Both the position numbers and the translations under genes were made by a program. A stretch of 64,000 nt of DNA from Taeniopygia guttata. Taxonomy: Eukaryota > Chordata > Aves > Passeriformes > Estrildidae. Below, in pieces: positions 27,204 through 37,679 of this stretch (its first letter is position 1; every line of letters starts with the position of its first letter). The DNA is taken from NCBI RefSeq assembly GCF_048771995.1, contig NC_133063.1, forward strand, positions 11,328,063-11,392,062, in the 5' to 3' direction. The notes under the pieces are model-generated. The model saw only the letters and a program-made list of their open reading frames with translations, had not been told where the DNA came from and searched no databases.

Positions 27204-27916
27204 TCTACAAAAGAGCTACATTTTAAGATATCTAGGTTAATTTTTGACTACAGCAGACTTGGAGAATCTGATTCTGAGTCCAGGGATCTGATGTAGAAGC
27301 GACTTCATGTGCATTTAGAGAAGCAGTAACCTCTTTTATTGAAACAGCTGGACCTGTCAGGTTGACTAAGGTTCATGCCATGTAAGATGAATTTCTCTTG
27401 TGTATTCTAGAATGATAGAGTAACTTCAGCTGGGCAGGTACTTTTGAAGATTTCAGTTCCCTGTTAGATCAATTCCGTGAAGTTAGATCGGGTTAGTCAG
27501 GGCCTTGTATTGCCATTTGGTATATCATAAAAATAGGTAATTTCTCAGCCTCTCTGACCAACCAGTTCTATGGTTTAATCCCCCTCCTTCTATTTTATTA
27601 GAATTTAATGTGCTGCAATTTGTGCTTTTTCCATCCGAGTCTTTTGCTGTGTATCTCTGAGATAAGTTGGTCTCTGTTTTTCTATAACTGTCATATAGGT
27701 GATTGAGGATAACAACAAGGACAATGTGGTAGATTGCCAAAAACTCTGTAAATTTGTGGTAAATTACAGTCTTTGCTCTCACCTCATCTTTTGAGTCAAC
27801 CATCTCCGTGTCAGGTTGGTTAGGCACTTCCTCTTGTGTGAAATTCAAATGACTTCCAGGATACTTTACTTGACTGCTGTCACCTTCAGAAGAAGAGACT
27901 CATATCACAGTGACAT

Positions 27917-28200
27917 TAGTCAACTTCCTTGGCACCCTTGGATGCATGTTGTCTTGTCCCTGGAGACTTGGAAATGCCCAATTCTGCTCATCTGGTCCTG
28001 GACCCAGTATCCACTACTGTGTGTGGTATTTCAGTCCCACAGACTCCACTGTGATGCTCGAGACGAACTCCGATGAGCCAGGGAGCAGATCAATGAAAAA
28101 CGAGGCAAAGAAAACACTGAATAATACGGAAGCCTTTCTGTGACCTTTGCTGTACTTTTTCCCTGACATTTTTTTGCTTGATCTCATGTCTTATTCTCCA
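27917..28200 (-). mobile_element. Diverged CR1 ORF2 fragment
   Basis: It contains the CR1 ORF2 blocks gtcaacttccttggcaccc, ttggatgcatgttgtc, and tgatgagccagggagcag...gaggcaaagaaaacactga. The same region of ORF2 is present in the younger CR1 near 34490-34700 ('catttcataaggtccca', 'gaagactgaagcaaaa'), which gives support from inside the window. It is old and lacks the 3' end. Confidence 0.6.
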
Positions 28201-31200
28201 GAGACCCATATATTTACTTTGTTCAAATTTTTAGGGTGCTAACGTGCTTAGAGAAGATTTTGTTTACCTCTAACTCTGGCTCTTACTTCCACTTGTGCTC
28301 ATGTGGTTGATGTTTCTGTATTGTTTTTAAGTGGACTGTTCCTACTTCCACTTTACATACACTTTCTGACATTCTGGGGTTTTTCCTCATTTTCCTTTGA
28401 GATGTTGTATTTGCTGCATTTATATTTGCAGAGGAAATTTATCATGAGGCTTTTTGCATGCCCAATTTTTCTACTTGATGACTACTGCTGAAATTTCATT
28501 GCATTCAGTTGGAGAAATACTTATTTTTGAACAAATAGTTCAATAACTTGAAGTATCTTCTCATGAGTAATTGACTGTGTTCCATAATTGAATTGCAGCT
28601 CCTGCAAACTGATATGGGAATGTGATACTAGAAGTATGTTCTGAAATATGAGAGCTAGGGTGCAGTCCAAAACCATAAAATAATTATCAATTTACATAGA
28701 AGAGTAAAATGAGAATAACCTTTTTCTGATTTTTAGACTGGTTGTTTCTATTTAGTCTGCTCATAAAATGGACAAAGGCAATTGTAAGGTAAGTCTTCCT
28801 GTTCAAACCTTAGGAGTGGCATTCAGGTGTTTCAAGTGTGTATTTAAGCAGTTTTCCGTCTCTTTTCCTTTTCAGTATTTGAGACATTTCTTTAAAAAAT
28901 AGGCAGATCTGAATACCTATTTTGTAGCTTTTTTTTTTTAAAGAATCAGTCAATCATTCTGTGATGAGTAAATTTTTTTTAAACAGCAATTCAGAGAATT
29001 AGAAAGATAGCTGTTAATATCCTTATTATAGTAGCTTTATTAGCAAATGTATATTTAATTTTATTTCACTGAAATAAATTTATAAAATGTTGTACTGTTC
29101 ATGAAGAGTTATCTTATGGCAATAAGATGCAGAAAGCTTAATTACTGCTATCTGTAGATGTAATGGATATGTGTTTAACACAGTTCAGGGCTCACTAACT
29201 GGTTTAATGGTCTCATCACAATTTTCTCGTAATGTTATTGTGTTTGCAGCACTTATCATGTACAATAATTGTGTGTTTACATTTTGTGTGATGTATGAAG
29301 AAGTACAGAGATTTCTTTGTCAATGTCTTAAATTGGGCAACTCCAGTGGTTTTTAAATTAGTTTAACTGCATCCAAAGCTGTTTAATCATGCCCTTCCTA
29401 AAAAGAACACATTCCCTAATATTGTCTTAAAAAATGATGACTTGTCTGAAAAGGCAAATTGCACTGTTGGTGTAAAGCAGTTTAGAAGGCACAGATCATA
29501 TTTTTCAAATGGTTTGATTTAATAGTTTACAGACATGTAGGATGTTCAGTGACAGCTTCAAGCTTTATGTGGTGAATTAAAATGAGTTTTAAACTCTGGT
29601 GACTTCATGTTGAACAAAGTAAAATTTCAGCTTTGATCCTCAAGTATGGAATGTGTGTGATGATTCACTTGTGGTTCAGAATATGATGGTTTTAGTAACT
29701 TGTTGAATGGTGCTAAATGTTGGGAAGTGAAACAACTTTTGTACTCTATTTGCAGTTGAAGTAATTAATAATTTAATGGTTAGCCTTACCCTCATAATCA
29801 GCCAAAATTGAAAAATACAATTTTTTTTAATAAACAAGTAGATATATTATATTTCAAAGCTTTTAAATTACTTGTTCTTTCTAATCTACTTAAAGCACAG
29901 GTATGTTGGACTAATTATCAAAATTGCTTCCTGATGAGCTTTCAGTGATAAAGGAACAAAATACAGTCACAGTGTAACTATTGTAGAAAATTGCATTTGA
30001 CATGTAATAAGAGCAAAGGAAGAATTTCAGTATGTTGTTTCATTCTTCAGCTTCGAGTTGAACCTAAGATGTAGTTACTTGTATGTAGGTCAAAAACCTC
30101 TTCTACTAGTGGTTTGGTTTTTTTGGTTTTTTTTTTTTTTTTAAGTACTACAAAATTCTCTTTTTGGAAGATTAATTTAGAGATGGAATAACAAAGAAAC
30201 CGATGATGAAATATTAGTGTTCAGTCACCTGGTCAGGGCCTTCTGAATTAAGAGGTAAATGAATGATAAAATACTGACATCTGCCACTATGGAATTCTAA
30301 TTGGTATTTGTATACTTTTAGTCCGTTTGAAAAGCGTATCCTTTATGACTTCAGTTTCATCTCTGAATTGTAGGAATAGTTTTAGAAGTTATATTCAGAC
30401 ATATAAAATACACTACAGCTAGGATAGTAATGACCAGAAGAAAAATCTTGGACAGATAGAAAATGCAAATAATATCCAGCTATCTAAAATATCCTTTCAG
30501 TTGTTGATTTTCTATAGGAACTACCTTATGTAGGCAGTAGATGAATATGTGCAGTGTATCTTAAAAATCTTAAATGATTGTGGGGAAAGTAATGATGTGT
30601 CAGAATTAAAATTAGAATGTCAGAAATTATCTGTGGCATTGGAAAACACTGCAGCAAATTCATCAGATAATTGAAAGCTAGTACTGGACCAGATGCATCT
30701 CAAAATTTTAGACTTCTTAGCACAACTCTGAGTTCTGGATTCTGACAATTCCTGGTCTGAACATCAGGGCAAACAGGGTCTCTGTTGTGTAACGTGATCA
30801 TCCTGGCCTACAACGTGCTGCTAGAGGAGCACTCCTGTACAGCTTTCTGAGCTCTGAGATGAGTAATGACACGCAAGGCTGATGTGAGTAAAAATAATTA
30901 GACTGAAACGTAGCAGACCAGCAGATGCTGGTTCCTTTTAAAACTTTTTCTTTATTTCTGGTCAGAGCTAATACCCGCCATTATATATATTTAGGTGTCC
31001 TACCTGCTTGATTATTTTCTTCTGAAGTCTACATGCTTTTTAAATTCATAGTAGAGTCTGTAAGATTTCTTAGCTCTGCAGCAGGGAATTTGAATGAATT
31101 TGATGTCTCAGCCTAAAAATCGTATGCCAAAGCTTTGCAGAGGAATGGATTTTTGAGGCCTTAAAGTCCTTAGTTCAGCCCTGTCATCAGTATATGAATT

Positions 31201-33029
31201 GCTAGGAGACTAGGAGTGTTCTAGAGTGCTCATTGAATTGCCATTTGAGGGCTTTTATATTATTCGAGTGTACAAAAACTAGAGTTATAAGATGGAAGAT
31301 AAACTTCATATCCAAAGCTAAGAGAGAATTGCTAAAAGCCTTCCAGAGACTCTATATTTCAAAATGCATATATTTAAAATCAAGGCAGTTTTCAAAATGT
31401 GCCCTAATGAAGTGTCAGCAGAAGCTAAAAGTTTGAAGAGAAGGTGTTTGACATGCAGGAGGGTACTGGAGCATTTAGAGAAGCATGCAGATGGATGACA
31501 TTTTATCATCAAACTGTGTTGCTGCAGATTGTACTGAATAGGAAAATGCACTTTGTATAGCTTGTTCTGGAAGATATTTAGTATCTCCTGTTAACATATG
31601 CATCACTATGCTCACAGTTATGTCGAGCTTGCCCTTTTAAGTTTCCGTTTCCATTGACTTTAATAAGAAAATAACTGGAAAGCCCCCAGTGCTGACAAAT
31701 TCTGTGACACATACAGAATGCAAGCATGAAAGGTTATCATACCAGTAGGTATATGGGTTTTTTACATAAACATATGTCAAGATTGTACTAGGGACATGAT
31801 ATATTTAAGTATGACGTTAGCATGTGTTATTTTTGTCTTGACTGAGAGAGCAAAACTTTGGAGAATATTGCTATATCGCAGCTTCAGAAATGAAAGTGAA
31901 ACACTTTGGTGGATACAAATCTTTATGTGGTAAAGAGTGAACCTTTCTTAATTAAGGTTTTTGAGGAAACTGTCTGAGCGACTGCTCAGGAGAGAAAAGG
32001 AATTGCTCATTATAGTCAGGATTTCTTGCCATATTTTTAGTTTTCCAGTTGGAATTTCCTCATTTTGCATTTGAGAGCTTTTGTGGTCTAAAAAGTACAT
32101 ATTTTGAAGCAGTTAGTCAGTTTTACTGGGGTGCTCTTGAGGGTGAAAAGTTGTAAATCTTCAACAAATTGCTAAGGCAAGTGATTGTTTTGAATATAAG
32201 GTACCAACTGATTTCCTGGAGATTTAGATCTATGCATCTCCAACATCTCATGTCAAACACTGATGTACTTTGCAAATGCAAAGGGTAATATAGTTCTTAA
32301 CAAGTGCAAACATGATTTTACATTTCTCTGTGTAGTGTTCACTAACTTGCTTTAAACATAAGCCATTGTTTGTTTATGAATATCAATAAAAATTATCATT
32401 TCCTCTTGGCACAAAGAGTTTCAGAAAGCCAGAAGGAGCTCTGTACAAACGTAATCGGTAATGCAATCTCAAAGTGACTCAAATATGTGAATATGCATAA
32501 TGTATATATATATTATATATTTGTTGCAGCTGTGATTTTTACATTTGAAAAGACAGACACATGGAGTTAGAAAGCAAAGTAGATTTTCTAATGTTTCAAT
32601 GGCACTAGTGTATCAAAATTTATTTTGAAAAGTACACTACAAGTTGACTAATCTCCTGTTTAAATTTAATAAATTAAAGATAGTTATTATTTACTCAGTT
32701 TTAACTTTTTCTATCTGAAATTATTAAAAGGGTTTGATGAAATAAATCTATATATGAGTTGAATTATTTGACAGAATAATGTCTGTGACACTGATTCTGG
32801 TTGCAGTGCTGTGTGTGATGAAGAGAGATTGCTGCATGGTTCCATTTCTTCTCTAAAGAAGTCAGATTATTGCAAGAAGCAACACTGGATATGTGATAAA
32901 GAACTACTCTGTATGGAAATAAAACCACAAAGAATAGCATGAGTGGATGTTACCCCTCTCTGAATGCTTTAAGATATTTAGAGGAGGACATGAGATTCCT
33001 TGGAAAGCTTGCAAGGACACTTTTCGCTA
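28201..33029. other. Intronic sequence, mostly unique
   Basis: AT-rich intron. Only simple T-rich runs (near 30121-30142) and a short TA run at 32502-32520 stand out. No supported gene or transposon. Confidence 0.55.
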
Positions 33030-34341
33030 AAACAGAGAGCTCAAAGCTTCATCCAGCCTGGCTTTGGACACTTTCAGTGGTAGTGTATTGATAACTTCCT
33101 TGGGCAACCTCACTACCCTCACTGTAAAAAAAATTCTTTCTTATATCTCGTATAAATATTTTATTTTTGTTTAATGCCATTAACTTGTCGTACTGCAACA
33201 GGCCCTACTGAATCTCACTTCCTTATAAGACTCCTTGAATTATTTAAAGGCCACAATAAAATCACCCTGGAGCCTTCCAACCCCAATTCTCTCAGCCTTT
33301 TCTTATAAGAGTGGTACTCCAACCCTTGGATCATTCCTGTGTCCCTCCTCTGGACTCACTCCAACAGGTCCATGTCCTCCCTGTGCTGGGACCCCAGAGC
33401 TGATGCAGGGTTCCAGGTGGGCTCTCACCAGAGCAGAGCAGAGGGGCAGAATCCCCTCCCTCCCCTGCTGCCCACGCTGCTTTGGATGCAGCCCAGGACA
33501 CGTTTGGCTTTCTGGGCTGGGAGTGCCCATGGCTAGGTTATGTCCAGCCTCCCACCCACAGCACCCCCAAATCCTTGTCCCCAGGGCTGTTCTCCATCTG
33601 CTCATCCCCCAGCCTGACCAGGGGTCTCCGTAGGCCAGTTGCAGCACCTTGCACTTGGTCTTGTTAAACATCATGAGGTTCCCATGAGTCCAGTTCTTGA
33701 GCTTGTCCAGGTCCCTCTGGATGACATCCTGGATGGCACCTTCAGGTGTGTCAACATTACCACTCAGCTTGGTGTCATCTGTGTATTTGCTGAGTGTGCT
33801 CTTGATCCTGATGTCTGTGTCATTGCTGAAGATAATAAACAGCACTGGTCCCAATACAGACCCCCTGAAGAACATCAGTTTTCACTGATGTCCATCTGGA
33901 CATTGATGTTAGCCAGTGTCCTCAGGATATGACTATCTAACCAATTCCTCGTCCACGAAACAGTCCACCCATGAAATTCATCTCCTCAGTTTAGGGAGAA
34001 AGATGTTAAAGGGGAGTGTGTCAAATTCTTTACATAAGTCCAGATAAATGATAGCTTTCTTTGTCCACTGACAGAGTACTTCCATCATTCAAGGCCACTG
34101 GGTTTGTCAGGCAGGACTTACTTCTGATGAAGCTGTACTGGCTGTCTTGAATCACCTCCCTGTCCCACATGTACTTCAGAGCTTTTAGAAGAATCCATTC
34201 CATGACCCTCCCAGGAGTAGAAGTAAGACTGTTGGGTCGCTACTTCCCCAATAGGTACATTGTTTCCCCTTTTCCCATCCACCTGGGACTTCACCTGAAT
34301 GACATGACTTTTCAAATACCGTGGAGAGTGGTTTGGCAACT
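33030..34341 (-). mobile_element. CR1 LINE with reverse-transcriptase remnant, 3' part
   Basis: This is a long CR1 copy in reverse orientation. On the + strand it reads through gcttcatccagcctggctttgg, cctcactaccctcactgtaaa and ctggactcactccaacaggtcc. On the minus strand an open frame (33303-33875) includes the CR1 RT palm: GSVLGPVLF, then about 20 residues on the catalytic box, here KYTDDTKLSG (about 33770-33790) where active CR1 has FADD, then RDLDKLKNWTHGNLMMFNK. The two catalytic aspartates remain, but Ala to Thr and downstream stops and shifts show it is dead. The conserved 'gtgtcaaa..ctttacataagtccagataaatga' and 'tgtcaggcaggactta' blocks follow. Beyond 34341 it is interrupted by a SINE and continues at 34489. 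Confidence 0.92.
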
Positions 34342-34488
34342 ACAGAATTAGAGAATTACAGAATATTCTGAGTTGAAAGGGACCCACTAGGATCAAGACC
34401 AGCTTTTAAGTGAATGGCCCATATAAGGACTGAACCCACAATCTTGGTGTTACTAGCACCAGGCTCTGACCAACTGATCTCAGGGTCT
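34342..34488 (-). mobile_element. TguSINE1-like SINE: tRNA-Ile head, CR1-like tail
   Basis: On the minus strand the element starts with a tRNA-Ile-like body: an A-box-like ATCAGTTGGTCAGAGC, the anticodon arm GGTGCTAGTAACACC (plus-strand 34446-34460) and a B-box GGTTCAGTCC (plus-strand 34427-34436; consensus GGTTCGANTCC). It then passes into a CR1-type 3' tail (CTTTCAACTCAGAATATTCTG and AATTCT repeats). This composite design, a tRNA-Ile 5' part mobilised by CR1 machinery, is the one described for TguSINE1 in zebra finch. It lies inside the CR1 at 33030-34720. The tRNA part has a degraded acceptor stem and A box, so it is not a functional tRNA gene. Confidence 0.85.
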
Positions 34489-34720
34489 CATCAGCCAATT
34501 GCCTCGGGACTCTGTAAAGCATTTCATAAGGTCCCACAGATTTACATGTAGGTTCAGGTTCCTCAGGTGGTCATGAACCTGATCTCTTACGGTGGAGGAA
34601 CTTTTATTCAAAGTTCTTTTCTTGTGGTGTGTCCACTTCAGAGGTGTGGGAAGAGAGGCTCTCATTGAAGACTGAAGCAAAAAAAATGAGTCTTCACATA
34701 CTATTTATTTGTCTTCTGCT
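34489..34720 (-). mobile_element. CR1 LINE, 5' part beyond the SINE
   Basis: This resumes the CR1 ORF2 sequence exactly where it stopped at 34341: consensus '..ggcaacctcatctgccagttccctc' is split between the two sides. Recognisable blocks are aggttcaggttcctcaggtgg, catgaacctgatct, and aggtgtgggaagagaggct followed by gaagactgaagcaaaa. Homology fades near 34720, the 5' truncation point. Confidence 0.85.
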
Positions 34721-36338
34721 TCCCAATGACATTTATTTGTTTCTGTCCGGACCTGGGCATTATTTTCCTTGCACTGAGATGCTGAAGTCAAGTGCCAGGG
34801 CAGAAATCTTAGGCTTTTGCCTGTGCTCTTGGTTACCCTTTTGCAATGCCCACCATATTACAGCGTATGGATGAATGCAGAGCACCCCAGGGGATATTCA
34901 CAGCTTCTAGGGACTGTATGGAAGGGAGACACAGCTCAGGACCCTTTTAGCAGGGAACTGTACTTCAACAGGAAGCCATATTGGAGAAGAAATGGGATTT
35001 TGGGGGGAGTTACATTAGCTTTTTTAGGAGGAAAAAATTGGTAAGTGATCCTGGAACTTAAAGGACAAGGTTTTATGGAACTAGTAGGGAGAGAAAAGCT
35101 GAGGGAGTTAAACAGCCACAGCACTGAGGAGGGGACTGGGCCTGGTAACTCAGCAAGGAAATGGGAAAAGAGCAGGGCACAGAGTGTCCAGATGGACAGA
35201 TGGTACATCAAAAACATTTGGATGGGAATGTGCCAGAGATGATTGTGCCTGCTAAAATGCAGTCCCTTATGGAGCTGGGAATGGAGCTAGTGTTTTTTGA
35301 AGATTTATGTGTGCTGGAAGAGGGGAGTCACCTCAAAATTTATTTGTTTTAAGTATTACTTAAACTGTGTTAGAATGGACTTAACTTGCTTTATTTGATT
35401 AACTTTGAATTTCCTTAGTTCAATATAAATCAGCCGGGTATTTTTGAATGCTCCCATACAGTCTTCCTGCAGGTTATATTACTCTTCTGTCATCAGCAAT
35501 CCCAACTGCAGTATGTACTGTGCTCTACATGGCATTCAGTGTTGATGTAGGAAAATTTTACTGTTCCCTTTTAGCAGCAGAGAAATCCAGGACCTTGCAG
35601 CTGAAGATAATATGCCTTATATGGCTCCTCAAAAAGTCTGCTTTATATGGTTCTGTTGCACTACAACATGAAATAACTCACACACACACGCTAAGATGAA
35701 AAGAACAAAAGGAAGCAGAAGGACGGAACTTTATTTTTGACCTCACAATATATAGAATTCTAAAAGTGCCAGTGGATTGGAGGATGTAATTGCCACGTCT
35801 CCAACTACACTGGTCAAACCAACAATCTATCAATTCTCTCCTCTCACAAAGAATAATGCAAAATAATCATTATTTACATGACAGTGCACGAGAAACTCCT
35901 GTAGAAATACATAAACATCAGAAGGCATAGAAAACTTTTACAAGAACTTTAAAACTTTCAAAAGAACAGGGTAACATGGTTCCTCATACAGATTCTGAAA
36001 AAACAGAAACAGGAACAATGCCTTGAAGATTATACAGATATATGTAAAATGCATTTTGGCAAAGACTGAAAAATGAAGCACCCAAAACTTAGCTACTTAC
36101 ATGCAATTTTGCACAAAACTGTACAATATAGCTTGTAAAGTTTTAAGCCAGCTCATCTTTCTTTATATATTCTTTCATTCATAGGCGTAGATACTGGGGC
36201 AGCTCATAATGAGAAATTTTTGAAGACTGAAAGTTCCCCACATATATTGTTCTGCTTGCAAATTACACTGCTACCAAAGTCAAGCCAAATTTAACTCTGT
36301 ATTCCAGTGTAAAAATGTTACAGTGACTGAAAACAAGA

Positions 36339-36398
36339 CTTTCTTTTCCCTCCCCTCCCTTCCCCTCCTCTTTCTTTTCCTTCCCTTTCCTTTTCTTT
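36339..36398. repeat. 60-nt uninterrupted polypyrimidine tract
   Basis: All 60 bases are C or T on the + strand (mixed CCCTCCC and CTTTT words). With one A interruption it extends to 36409. Such homopurine/homopyrimidine tracts can form triplex (H-DNA) and slow polymerases. Confidence 0.95.
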
Positions 36399-37642
36399 AT
36401 TTCCTTTCTATTTTGAGCAAGTCACATTTTCCTATGAGTTTCATTCTTAGGTGCAGCTGAACTTTTTTTGCTGAATTAGGAGAACCTGTCACCAGTCTAG
36501 CAATATGAACTGATTGCTGGATTCTTTATTATACTAATGAAGGGAAGGGCTTTTAAAAAACTTGAGAGATTATGCTTAAATAAAAATAACAGTTTGTATT
36601 GGGGAAATTTTATATTATAATAATAAAGGCAATGCTACCAGCACTGCCTGAAATAGAGCTATAAATGCATCATATCACTAAGATTCTTTATATTAAGTGT
36701 TCACTTTTAAATGGATTTTAACTTTTTTAGCACTTACAAAAAGTGAGATGTGTAATAATCTGCCTCCAGTATTATTTCATGCAAAGGAAATTAATATGGG
36801 TGTGAAATGAAAATTGATTGCACAATAGTAGAAAGTGCAAGATTGTTAGACAATGCAATAAGAAATGAAAAATATAGCACCTTAGTTCAGAGAGCTCGCA
36901 GAATTCCGTATTTATTTTTGAATCCTGAATTTATCTTAGAAAGATTAGTTTACACTTGAAGTAACTAAATTAAATGAACTGTCGATGTTATCTCTTTGAC
37001 CAGAATAGTGTGAGTAGTCTGGATAACTTGATATGTACGCAAGGAAACTGAAAACAAGAAAGACTATTGAGTGTAATCCCAGCAATAATACTAGGGACTA
37101 TGCTATTGTGCAAAAGATACTATCATTTCCTTAAATTGAGGAGATGGGTGAAATACAGTCAGAACTCCCTTTGGTATTCTCTTCACACAGAAGCATAGAA
37201 ATATTTTATTAAATATTAATAACAACATAAAAGGCCTTTGGTCTTATTTTCATTTTAATTAGGCAGGATATATATGCCATTCACTTTGAAGCCAAATGCT
37301 ATTCCTTTGTATTAACCTGCGGGGGGTACTAGAAAATTGAACCAAGTAGTATTTAGCTATTTCTCCTCCTGCCAGAGATAATTAACATCTACTCTTTTGC
37401 AGACTCTCTTACTGTTACCTGATCCCCATATACAGGTTTCATATTCACCTCCAGAGTTTGAGCAGTAGGGTGTGAAATGCTGTCTCAGCCCATTTCTTAC
37501 AAATCGGCAGAACTCAGGAAAGTTATTAACCTTCAACTTTAACCTGCTAAATTTACAAGGGAAAGTTGATCTCATAATTAAATCTGAGATTGGTGAGACA
37601 ATAATTCCTGGAGAGAAACAAAGCTGTGTATAATGCACTGAA

Positions 37643-37645
<3 letters not shown>

Positions 37646-37675
<30 letters not shown>
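37646..37675. repeat. T30 homopolymer
   Basis: Thirty uninterrupted T residues. No retroposed gene or SINE body was recognised on either side. Confidence 0.95.

Positions 37676-37679
<4 letters not shown>

Larger units (their letters stand above)
23004..27916. other. Intronic sequence with small palindromes and an A28 run
   Basis: It holds palindromes at 23405-23430 (10-bp arms, 6-nt loop) and 23992-24022 (15-bp arms, 1-nt loop) and an A28 homopolymer at 27174-27201. The stretch 26440-27300 is somewhat less AT-rich and has open frames of 73-95 codons without recognisable homology. I cannot name it. Confidence 0.5.

Noticed and set aside
33235..33633. 132-codon plus-strand frame and overlapping plus-strand frames
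   Set aside because: Antisense to the GC-richer 3' part of a CR1 LINE; no independent evidence of coding.
34418..34488. tRNA-Ile gene
   Set aside because: It has A-box- and B-box-like elements and an Ile-type anticodon arm, but the acceptor stem is degraded and the body runs directly into a CR1-like tail, so it is a SINE.
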